NCBI GenBank assembly: GCA_965216945.1
Contig: CBDCGU010000003.1
Span: 3,658,001 to 3,722,000, forward strand
Direction: 5' to 3'
Length of the DNA stretch: 64,000 nucleotides
Origin: DATHZQ01 sp965216945
GTDB lineage: Bacteria > Actinomycetota > Acidimicrobiia > Spongiisociales > UBA5794
The translations under genes and the position numbers were made by a program. Shown here piece after piece: positions 33,635 to 40,922 of the stretch. The first letter of the stretch is position 1. Every line of letters starts with the position of its first letter. The notes beneath the pieces were generated by a model. The model was not told the DNA's origin and made no database searches. It saw only the letters and a list, made by a program, of their open reading frames with translations.

Positions 33635-36600
33635 TGCCGCGTCGTACCGACATCGAGTCGATCCTCGTCATCGGATCGGGGCCGATCATCATCGGCCAGG
33701 CATGCGAGTTCGATTACTCGGGCACGCAGGCGGTGAAGGTGTTGCGGCAGGACGGCTTCCGGATCGTCCTCGTCAACTCCAACCCCGCCACCATCATGAC
33801 CGATCCCGAGCTGGCCGACGCCACCTACATCGAGCCGATCACGCCGGAAGCCGTCGAACTCGTCATCGCCGCCGAACGTCCAGATGCACTTCTGCCCACG
33901 CTCGGGGGCCAAACGGCGCTCAACGTGACCATGGAGCTGGCGGCTCGCGGCGTCCTCGACCGCTACGACGTGGAGCTGATAGGTGCCGGAGTCGATGCCA
34001 TCGAGGCCGCCGAGGATCGGGGCCGGTTCAAACAGCTCATGGAGTCGATCGGTGCGCAGTCCGCCCGCTCCCACTACGTCACGTCGCTGGGCGAAGCGCT
34101 GGCCGCGGTCGCCGACATCGGATACCCGGCGATGGTGCGTCCCTCCTACATCCTGGGGGGCGGGGGAACGGGTCTGGCCCACACAGAGGAGGAGCTGCGA
34201 CGCATCGTGGCCGCCGGTATCGACACGAGTCCCATCGGGGAGGTGCTCATCGAGGAGTCCGTGCTCGGATGGAAGGAGTACGAGCTCGAGGTGATGTGCG
34301 ACCGTGCAGGGAACGCGGTCGTCATCTGCTCCATCGAGAATCTGGACGCCATGGGTGTCCACACCGGGGACTCCATCACGGTGGCCCCGGCGATGACACT
34401 GTCCGACAGGGAGTACCAGCCGATGCGGGACGAAGCGATCGCATGCCTACGCGCCGTCGGCGTCGAGACCGGCGGTTCGAACGTGCAGTTTGCCGTCGAT
34501 CCTGCCACCGGCCGCCGCATCGTCATCGAGATGAACCCTCGGGTGTCCCGCTCGTCGGCACTGGCCTCCAAGGCCACCGGGTTCCCCATCGCCAAGATCG
34601 CCGCCCAGCTCGCCGTCGGCTACACGCTGGACGAGATCGCCAACGACATCACGGGGGCGACGCCGTCGTCGTTCGAGCCGGCCCTCGACTACGTGGTCGT
34701 GAAGATCCCCCGCTTCGACTTCGCCAAGTTTCCCTCGCTCGATCCGGTGCTCGGTACCTCGATGCAGAGCGTCGGCGAGGCCATGGCGATCGGGCGCACC
34801 TTCCCCGAGGCGCTGCAGAAGGGATTGCGCAGCCTGGAGACAGGCCGGCTGGGACTGGTGGCCGATCCGGGGTTGGATTCCCTTGCCGCCACGGCCGCCG
34901 GCACACTCCGCGAGCAACTGCGCACCCCGACACCCGAGCGGATCTTTGCGGTTGCGGAGGCGCTGCGGCGCGGTTGGAGCGTTGCGCAGATCGCCTCCCT
35001 CACCGCCTACGACCCGTGGTTCGTCGATCAGATGCGCTCAATCGTCGAGCTGGCGGGCGAGATCGCCGCCGCACCCGACGACGTCGACCGGTTACGGCGC
35101 GCCAAACGGCTGGGCTTCGGCGATCGGCAGCTTGCCCATCTGGGGGGCGAGGACGAGACCGCGGTGCGCCGGCGGCGACGTGTCGCCGGCATCCGGCGTA
35201 CGCACAAGACCGTGGACACGTGCGCCGCCGAGTTCGCCGCAGCGACCCCCTACTTCTACGGAACCTTCGAGGACGAGAACGAGGCGCCGGCGGCGGGGGA
35301 GCGTACGGTCATCGTCCTCGGCTCGGGCCCCAATCGGATAGGCCAGGGCATCGAGTTCGACTACTGCTGTGTCCATGCCACCCTCGAGCTGGCTCAGGCG
35401 GGGTACGAGCCGGTGATGGTCAACTGCAACCCCGAGACGGTGTCGACCGACTACGACACGTCGAGCCGCCTCTACTTCGAGCCGCTGACGCCGGAGGACG
35501 TCCTCGCCGTCATCGACCAGGAACGGCCCGTGGCCGTGATCGTCCAACTCGGCGGCCAGACCCCGCTGGCGCTGGCGGAGACGCTCGAGGCGGCGGGCGT
35601 GCCCATTGCCGGTACCACGCCGGAGGCCATCGCCCTCGCAGAAGACCGCGAGCGCTTTGCGGCGCTGTGCAGCCGGCTCGACGTGCCGCAGCCACCTGCG
35701 GGAACCGCGACACACCCCGACGAGGCCGAGCGGGTCGCCGAGTCGCTCGGTTTCCCGCTTCTGGTGCGACCGTCCTTCGTGCTCGGCGGCCGGGGCATGC
35801 GGATCGTCGACGACATGGCGGAGCTGCGCAGCTATGTCGACGATCTCTACGGTCGGTGCGGCGGCGAGCTGGATCTGACGCGCAGCCCGGTCCTCATCGA
35901 TCGGTTCCTCGAATCGGCGATCGAAGTCGACGTCGATGCGCTCTGCGACGGGACCGACGTGTACATCGGGGGGATCATGGAGCACGTGGAGCACGCCGGC
36001 ATCCACTCGGGGGACTCGGCGTGTGTGATACCGCCACCCACCCTCGGTCCCGCCGTCGTGAAGGAGATCGAAGATCTGACGGCACGCCTGGCTCACGGTC
36101 TGGAGGTGTGCGGCCTCCTCAACATCCAGTTCGCCGTGCGCGACGGCGAGGTGTTCGTGATCGAGGCCAATCCGCGCGCCTCCCGAACCGTGCCCTTCGT
36201 ATCGAAAGCGACCGGTGTGCCACTGGCGAGACTCGCCACGTTGGTGATGATGGGCACCTCCCTGGCGGAACTGCGGCGCAAGGGTCGCCTGCCCCGAACT
36301 GCGCCGGGACTGTCCGGCCGGGTGGCGATCAAGGAGGCGGTGTTGCCGTGGAAGCGCTTCCCGGGCGAGGACCGTGTGCTGGGACCGGAGATGCGTGCGA
36401 CCGGGGAGGTGATGGGCATCGCCGAGACCGTAGGCGCCGCGTATGCCAAGGCACTGCGGGCCGCCGGGCATGTGGTGCCGTCGTCCGGCACCGCGTTCAT
36501 CTCCCTCAACGACGCAGACAAGCCCGATGGCGTGCGCCTGGCGCAGCGGCTCTGCGAGCTCGGCTACCGCCTGCTCGCCACCCACGGTACGGCCGGGCAT

Positions 36601-36888
36601 CTGGCGCGCAACGGTCTCGACGTGACCCATGTCGACAAGGTGGGCGAGGGGACGTGGGACCCGGTGACATTGATCGAGTCGGGCGAGATCGACCTCGTCA
36701 TCAACACGCCGACGGGGGCGCGCGCTCGGTCCGACGGCAGCCGGATCCGTCGGGCGGCGACGAGGCATGAGGTTCCCTGCGTGACGACGGTGCGGGGAGG
36801 GCGGCTTCTGGCCGAGAGCCTGCATGCCAGCGGCGGGCTCGATCATGTGGCGAGCCTGCAGAGCCACCACGCGGCGGCCGATGCCTGA
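33634..36888 (+). CDS. carB: Carbamoyl-phosphate synthase large subunit
   Basis: This 1084-aa protein has two homologous ATP-grasp halves. The first begins SGPIIIGQACEFDYSGTQA, the second SGPNRIGQGIEFDYCC, with MNPRVSRSSALASKATG and ANPRASRTVPFVSKATG as matching metal/ATP sites. The C-terminal MGS-like allosteric domain (from about 940) carries TAFISLNDADK and LLATHGTAGHLARNG. It makes carbamoyl phosphate for both pyrimidine and arginine synthesis. ATG 33634 shares one base with the carA stop. Confidence 0.97.
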   Translation: MPRRTDIESILVIGSGPIIIGQACEFDYSGTQAVKVLRQDGFRIVLVNSNPATIMTDPELADATYIEPITPEAVELVIAAERPDALLPTLGGQTALNVTMELAARGVLDRYDVELIGAGVDAIEAAEDRGRFKQLMESIGAQSARSHYVTSLGEALAAVADIGYPAMVRPSYILGGGGTGLAHTEEELRRIVAAGIDTSPIGEVLIEESVLGWKEYELEVMCDRAGNAVVICSIENLDAMGVHTGDSITVAPAMTLSDREYQPMRDEAIACLRAVGVETGGSNVQFAVDPATGRRIVIEMNPRVSRSSALASKATGFPIAKIAAQLAVGYTLDEIANDITGATPSSFEPALDYVVVKIPRFDFAKFPSLDPVLGTSMQSVGEAMAIGRTFPEALQKGLRSLETGRLGLVADPGLDSLAATAAGTLREQLRTPTPERIFAVAEALRRGWSVAQIASLTAYDPWFVDQMRSIVELAGEIAAAPDDVDRLRRAKRLGFGDRQLAHLGGEDETAVRRRRRVAGIRRTHKTVDTCAAEFAAATPYFYGTFEDENEAPAAGERTVIVLGSGPNRIGQGIEFDYCCVHATLELAQAGYEPVMVNCNPETVSTDYDTSSRLYFEPLTPEDVLAVIDQERPVAVIVQLGGQTPLALAETLEAAGVPIAGTTPEAIALAEDRERFAALCSRLDVPQPPAGTATHPDEAERVAESLGFPLLVRPSFVLGGRGMRIVDDMAELRSYVDDLYGRCGGELDLTRSPVLIDRFLESAIEVDVDALCDGTDVYIGGIMEHVEHAGIHSGDSACVIPPPTLGPAVVKEIEDLTARLAHGLEVCGLLNIQFAVRDGEVFVIEANPRASRTVPFVSKATGVPLARLATLVMMGTSLAELRRKGRLPRTAPGLSGRVAIKEAVLPWKRFPGEDRVLGPEMRATGEVMGIAETVGAAYAKALRAAGHVVPSSGTAFISLNDADKPDGVRLAQRLCELGYRLLATHGTAGHLARNGLDVTHVDKVGEGTWDPVTLIESGEIDLVINTPTGARARSDGSRIRRAATRHEVPCVTTVRGGRLLAESLHASGGLDHVASLQSHHAAADA

Positions 36889-37792
36889 CTTCACGACCTC
36901 GCTCGGCGGCTATCGCCTGCGCTCCCCGCTCATCGCCGCCTGCGGTACGGTCGGTTCGGTTGTCGACTTCGCCACGACGGCGGCGCTCGAGCACTACGGC
37001 GCGGCGGTGGCGAAGTCGGTGAGCCCGACGCCATGGGAGGGTCGCACGCCGCCGCGGATGGCACCGGCCGGGCAAGGAATGCTCAACGGCATCGGCATCC
37101 AGAATCCCGGTATCGATACCTGGCGAGGCGAATACGCCGATGCCATTCCCCTGCTCGACGTCGATGTCTGGGGGTCCGCCGTCGGCCATCACGTCGCCGA
37201 CTTTGCGGTCGTCGCCCAGGGTCTCGAGCAGTCCGGCGTCGCCGCGATCGAAATCAACCTGTCGTGCCCCAACCTCGACGGCGGGCCGATGTTCGCCCTC
37301 GATGCGGGGCTGGCCGCCGAGGTCGTTGCCGGCGTGGCCCGGAGCGTGGACCTCCCCGTGGGGGCGAAACTCTCACCCAATGCGGTGGACATCGCCACCA
37401 TCGCACACGCCGTCGTGACGGCCGGGGCGAGCTGGGTGGTGCTGGGAAACACGGTGTGGGGGGCCGGATTCGACGTCGTGACGAGACGCCCCAAACTCTC
37501 CGGGGTGGTCGGCGGATACTCGGGTCCCCCGATCAAACCCATCGCACTGCGCTGCGTGTGGGAGGTCTCGCAGGCCCATCCGGGGATCCCCATCGTGGGC
37601 TGTGGCGGGATTCGGTCGGGCGAGGACATCGTCGAGTTCCTCCTGGCAGGTGCGTCTGCGGTTGCAGTGGGGACCTCCCACTTCGCCGAGCCGCGCGTGG
37701 GCGCCCGGCTCATTGCAGAGCTGGCTCGATACTGCGAGCGGCACGGTGTCGACGCCGTGGAAGAGCTCGTCGGAGCGGCGGTCCCATGGTGA
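36881..37792 (+). CDS. pyrD: Dihydroorotate dehydrogenase, class 1 type
   Basis: This 303-aa FMN enzyme oxidises dihydroorotate to orotate. The catalytic base is Cys in INLSCPNLDGG, marking class 1 (class 2 enzymes use Ser). NGIGIQNPG, PVGAKLSPN, and the FMN phosphate loops IVGCGGIRSGEDIVEFLLAGASAV are present. Length and motifs fit class 1B, yet the electron-transfer subunit gene pyrK is not next to it. It overlaps carB by 8 nt and pyrF by 7 nt. Confidence 0.93.
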   Translation: MPDFTTSLGGYRLRSPLIAACGTVGSVVDFATTAALEHYGAAVAKSVSPTPWEGRTPPRMAPAGQGMLNGIGIQNPGIDTWRGEYADAIPLLDVDVWGSAVGHHVADFAVVAQGLEQSGVAAIEINLSCPNLDGGPMFALDAGLAAEVVAGVARSVDLPVGAKLSPNAVDIATIAHAVVTAGASWVVLGNTVWGAGFDVVTRRPKLSGVVGGYSGPPIKPIALRCVWEVSQAHPGIPIVGCGGIRSGEDIVEFLLAGASAVAVGTSHFAEPRVGARLIAELARYCERHGVDAVEELVGAAVPW

Positions 37793-38496
37793 GCGACGTT
37801 CCCGTTCTCGTCGCCCTCGACGTCGGTTCGGCCGAGGAAGCCGTGCGGCTCGCCAAGAAGGTGGCGCCCCATGTCGGCGGTTTCAAGATCGGGCTCGGGC
37901 TGCTGCACGGCCCTGGTCCCGGCACGGTTGCGGCGCTGGCGGCCCTGGGTAAACCGGTGTTCGCCGACGCCAAGCTGCACGACATTCCGAGCCAGGTCGA
38001 ATCGGCCGCCGCCCAGCTGGGTCGGGTGGGGGCGCGCTGGGTCACGGCCCACGTCGGTGGCGGGCAGCGAATGCTGGAGGCCGCTGTCGCCGGGCTGGCT
38101 TCGGGGGCGGCCGGTCCGGCCGGCATCCTCGGTGTCACGGTGCTGACGAGCCTCGACGAGGCGAGCTTGGCTGCGGTGGGGATCACATCCACACCGGGCA
38201 AGCTGGTGTCGCGGATGGCGCGGGTTGCCGCCAGATCGGGTTGTGAGGGTCTGGTGTGCTCGCCTCTCGAGCTGGGCGTCGTCGCCACAGTCGCGCCCGA
38301 GCTGACCACGGTGATTCCGGGCATCAGGCTCGAGCCGGGCGATGACGACCAGCAGCGGACCGCAACTCCGGGTGATGCCCTCGCGAGGGGCGCCGACTGG
38401 CTCGTCGTCGGCCGCCCCATCACCCGAGCGCGGGACCCGGTCGGTGCCGCCGCCCATCTCGCTGCGGTGATACGTGGGGATACGGCCACCTGTTGA
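37786..38496 (+). CDS. pyrF: Orotidine 5'-phosphate decarboxylase
   Basis: This 236-aa TIM-barrel decarboxylase forms UMP. The short (type 1) form is indicated by LVALDVGS, GFKIGLGLLHGPGP and the catalytic DAKLHDIP triad (Asp-Lys-Asp), with phosphate-binding VIPGIR and VVGRPITRA. ATG 37786 gives a start inside the end of pyrD; GTG 37789 is an equal alternative. Many Actinobacteria instead carry a longer pyrF variant. It ends the pyr operon; mIHF follows after 34 nt. Confidence 0.94.
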   Translation: MVSDVPVLVALDVGSAEEAVRLAKKVAPHVGGFKIGLGLLHGPGPGTVAALAALGKPVFADAKLHDIPSQVESAAAQLGRVGARWVTAHVGGGQRMLEAAVAGLASGAAGPAGILGVTVLTSLDEASLAAVGITSTPGKLVSRMARVAARSGCEGLVCSPLELGVVATVAPELTTVIPGIRLEPGDDDQQRTATPGDALARGADWLVVGRPITRARDPVGAAAHLAAVIRGDTATC

Positions 38497-38517
38497 TAGA
38501 GTCCGTGGACGCTCCGT

Positions 38518-38525
38518 AAAGGAGG
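38518..38525 (+). promoter_or_regulatory. Strong Shine-Dalgarno of mihF
   Basis: AAAGGAGG lies 5 nt before the ATG at 38531 and fixes that start over the in-frame upstream GTG. TAGAGT at 38497-38502 may be a -10 box giving mihF its own short leader. Confidence 0.6.
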
Positions 38526-38530
38526 CACAG

Positions 38531-38851
38531 ATGGGCCTGCCAGAGATGAGTGACGAACAGCGGGCCGCTGCGCTCGCCAAGGCCGGGGAGGCTCGCCGCG
38601 CTCGCGCCGAGATGAAAGAGCTCCTCAGCACCGGCTCCATGACGCTCGCCGAGGTGTTCGAGCAGGCCGAAACCGACGAGATCATCGCCGGGACCAAGAT
38701 CTACCCGGTCATCGTCGCCATGCCGGGTATGGGCAAGATCACGACCAAACGGCTGTTCGAGGAGCACGGCATTGCCGAGAACCGGCGGATTCGAGGGCTC
38801 GGCAACCGTCAGAAGCAGCTTCTCCTGGATCTGATGGCCGATCGTCATTGA
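38531..38851 (+). CDS. mihF: Actinobacterial integration host factor mIHF
   Basis: This 106-aa nucleoid-associated protein is found in Actinobacteria. It consists of a long N-terminal helix rich in Ala/Arg/Glu and a helix-two-turn-helix-like core with MPGMGKITTKRLFEEHGI and NRRIRGLGNRQKQLL. It bends DNA and is needed for phage integration and chromosome architecture in mycobacteria. It usually lies between pyrF and gmk; here the neighbour on the right is a different NMP kinase. The stop overlaps that gene (TTGA). Confidence 0.95.
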   Translation: MGLPEMSDEQRAAALAKAGEARRARAEMKELLSTGSMTLAEVFEQAETDEIIAGTKIYPVIVAMPGMGKITTKRLFEEHGIAENRRIRGLGNRQKQLLLDLMADRH

Positions 38852-39429
38852 TCGTCACGATCTCCGGCCGGCCAGGATCGGGTAAGAGCGCAGTGGCCAG
38901 GGCTCTCGCCATCCGGCTCGGTCTCGATCACGTCTCCGCCGGGGACTTCATGCGCCAGATGGCCGAAGAGCGCCAGATGTCGATACTCGAACTGTCGAGG
39001 ATCGCCGAGGACGATGCGACCATCGATCGAGAGATCGACGCCCGAACGGTGCGGTTCGGGCGGGAACGGGACGGCTTCGTCATCGATGCACGCTTGGCCT
39101 GGCACTTCCTCCCCGATTCGGTGAAGGTCTTTCTGGACGTGACCCCCGACGTCGCCGCCGCCCGCATCTTCGGCGACGCACGCACGTTCGAGTTGGAGAA
39201 CACCGACACCGAGTCGACGCGGCGGGCCATCGAGGCTCGAGTCGAGTCGGAGCGGCAGCGCTACCGCGACTACTACGGGGTCGACTATCTCGACGCCGCA
39301 CAGTTCGACGTCGTGGTCGACACCTCCCACCTCACCATCGAGCAGGTGGTCGACGCGATCGCGGCCCACGTCGAGCCGGTGCGGCGACTCGACCGGCCCG
39401 ATCCGACTCGCGGCCAAGGTCCGCTATGA
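38848..39429 (+). CDS. Cytidylate kinase-like P-loop NMP kinase (archaeal-type Cmk), in the gmk position
   Basis: This 193-aa protein has a P-loop at GRPGSGKS (7-14), then VSAGDFMRQMAEERQMSILELSRIAEDD and IDREIDARTV, typical of the short, type 2 cytidylate kinase/AAA family also found in archaea. It lacks the guanylate-kinase signature with its NMP-binding tyrosines and ST.R.PR.GE motif. DARTFELENTDTES may form the lid. In Actinobacteria the mihF-rpoZ interval normally holds gmk. The substrate nucleotide (CMP or other) is not proven. TTG start overlaps the mihF stop. Confidence 0.8.
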   Translation: MIVTISGRPGSGKSAVARALAIRLGLDHVSAGDFMRQMAEERQMSILELSRIAEDDATIDREIDARTVRFGRERDGFVIDARLAWHFLPDSVKVFLDVTPDVAAARIFGDARTFELENTDTESTRRAIEARVESERQRYRDYYGVDYLDAAQFDVVVDTSHLTIEQVVDAIAAHVEPVRRLDRPDPTRGQGPL

Positions 39430-39430
39430 T
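39425..39430 (+). promoter_or_regulatory. Candidate -10 box of rpoZ
   Basis: TATGAT, close to consensus, overlaps the end of the kinase gene and lies 54 nt before the rpoZ ATG. No clear -35 is seen. An AGGAGAA ribosome binding site precedes the ATG. Confidence 0.4.
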
Positions 39431-39484
39431 GGCGCCGACCCCGCAGGACGTGCGGGTCGATCGCGTTTCCAGGAGAACCAACCC

Positions 39485-39721
39485 ATGATCGAGCCACCTT
39501 TGGGCCGCGTGCTCAGCAAGACCGACTCCCGGTTCGGTCTCGTCGTGTTGTCGGCCCGCCGTGCCCGGCAGATCAATGCGTACTTCAACCAACTCGGTGA
39601 GGGCTTCGGCGCCTACGTCCCCCCGCAGGTTCACTCGCTGTCCCGCAAGCCGCTGTCGATCGCTCTCGAGGAGATCGACGACGACAAGGTGACGCTCGAC
39701 ACCGTCTCCGAGGAGGAGTGA
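39485..39721 (+). CDS. rpoZ: RNA polymerase omega subunit
   Basis: This 78-aa protein helps assemble RNA polymerase by clamping the beta-prime subunit. SRFGLVVLSARRARQIN is the conserved RpoZ core and SRKPLSIALEEIDDDKV the C-terminal segment. It is small but within the actinobacterial range. ATG 39485 follows AGGAGAA. coaBC follows after 7 nt. Confidence 0.93.
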   Translation: MIEPPLGRVLSKTDSRFGLVVLSARRARQINAYFNQLGEGFGAYVPPQVHSLSRKPLSIALEEIDDDKVTLDTVSEEE

Positions 39722-39728
39722 CCGGGCC

Positions 39729-40922
39729 GTGCTGACCGGCCGCCGGATCGTTCTCGGCGTGTCGGGCGGCGTCGCCGCCTACAAGGCCGCATACCTCGCC
39801 CGCCGTCTCGTCGAGCACGGCGCAGCGGTTCGGACCGTCATGACGCGGTCCGCCGAACACTTCATCGGTCCACAGACCCTTGGCGCCATCACCGGGGAGC
39901 AACCCATCGTCGGGCTGTTCGGCGGCGACGACCCGAGCCCCCACACCAGGCTCGCCAAGTGGGGCGACGTCATCGTCGTGGCACCGGCAACCGCCGCCAC
40001 CATCGCCAGGCTGGCGCACGGCATCTCCGAGGACGCGCTCTCGACGACCCTGCTCGCAGCGTGGGGCACACCCCTGATCGTCGCCCCCGCCATGCACACC
40101 GAGATGTGGGAGCATCCCGCCACCCGGCGCAATGTCGCAACGCTGCTCGCCGATGGCGTCCGCATCGTCGGGCCGGCGCGCGGTGCGCTTGCCGGTGGAG
40201 ACGAAGGGCTCGGTCGAATGGTCGAACCGGAGGAGATCGTCGCCGCGGTGGCGCAAGAGGTCGCCGGTGACGACCTCGCCGGATGGAACGTCATCGTCAC
40301 CGCCGGGGGGACGCGGGAGCCGATCGATCCGGTGCGGTACATCGGCAACCGATCCTCGGGGAAGATGGGCAACGCCATCGCCCTTGCGGCGGCGAGGCGG
40401 GGCGCCGCGGTGACGCTGGTCACCTCCGCCGAGGGCGTCGCTGCCCCGGGCATCACCGTCGTTGCCGTCGAGACGGCTACCGAGATGGCCGAAGCGGTGT
40501 GGTCACGGGCCGGCGAAGCCGACGTCGCGGTGATGGCTGCCGCCGTGGCGGACTTCCGGCCGGCGCAAGCGTCCGACACCAAGCTGCGCCGCCGCCACGG
40601 ACCGCCGACCATCGAGCTCCAGCCGACCCCGGACGTGCTGGCAGGCGTCGCCGCCACTGATCCCCGCCCCTTTCTCGTCGGGTTCGCTGCTGAGACCGGC
40701 TCGCTCGACGAAGCGGTGGCCAAAGCACGGCGCAAAGGCGTCGATCTCCTCGTGGGCAACGACGTCAGCAAGCCGGGCTCCGGATTCGGCACGGAGACCA
40801 ACGAGGTGCTCATCGTCACTCCCGACGGGATCTCGGAGCCGTGGAAGCTCATGTCGAAGGACGAGGTCGCCGATCGGTTGTGGGACCGGATCCGCACCAT
40901 GCGTGACGGAGCGACAGGCTGA
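39729..40922 (+). CDS. coaBC: Phosphopantothenoylcysteine decarboxylase / phosphopantothenate-cysteine ligase
   Basis: This 397-aa bifunctional CoA enzyme has an N-terminal flavin decarboxylase domain, LGVSGGVAAYKAAYLARRLVEHG, APATAATIARLAHGISEDALST and PAMHTEMW. The C-terminal CTP-dependent synthetase domain has ITAGGTREPIDPVRYIGNRSSGKMG and MAAAVADFRP. The decarboxylase segment equivalent to the Cys loop of E. coli Dfp reads GALAGGDEGLGRM without Cys, as in other Actinobacteria. GTG start at 39729. metK, often next in this gene order, is absent. Confidence 0.95.
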   Translation: MLTGRRIVLGVSGGVAAYKAAYLARRLVEHGAAVRTVMTRSAEHFIGPQTLGAITGEQPIVGLFGGDDPSPHTRLAKWGDVIVVAPATAATIARLAHGISEDALSTTLLAAWGTPLIVAPAMHTEMWEHPATRRNVATLLADGVRIVGPARGALAGGDEGLGRMVEPEEIVAAVAQEVAGDDLAGWNVIVTAGGTREPIDPVRYIGNRSSGKMGNAIALAAARRGAAVTLVTSAEGVAAPGITVVAVETATEMAEAVWSRAGEADVAVMAAAVADFRPAQASDTKLRRRHGPPTIELQPTPDVLAGVAATDPRPFLVGFAAETGSLDEAVAKARRKGVDLLVGNDVSKPGSGFGTETNEVLIVTPDGISEPWKLMSKDEVADRLWDRIRTMRDGATG

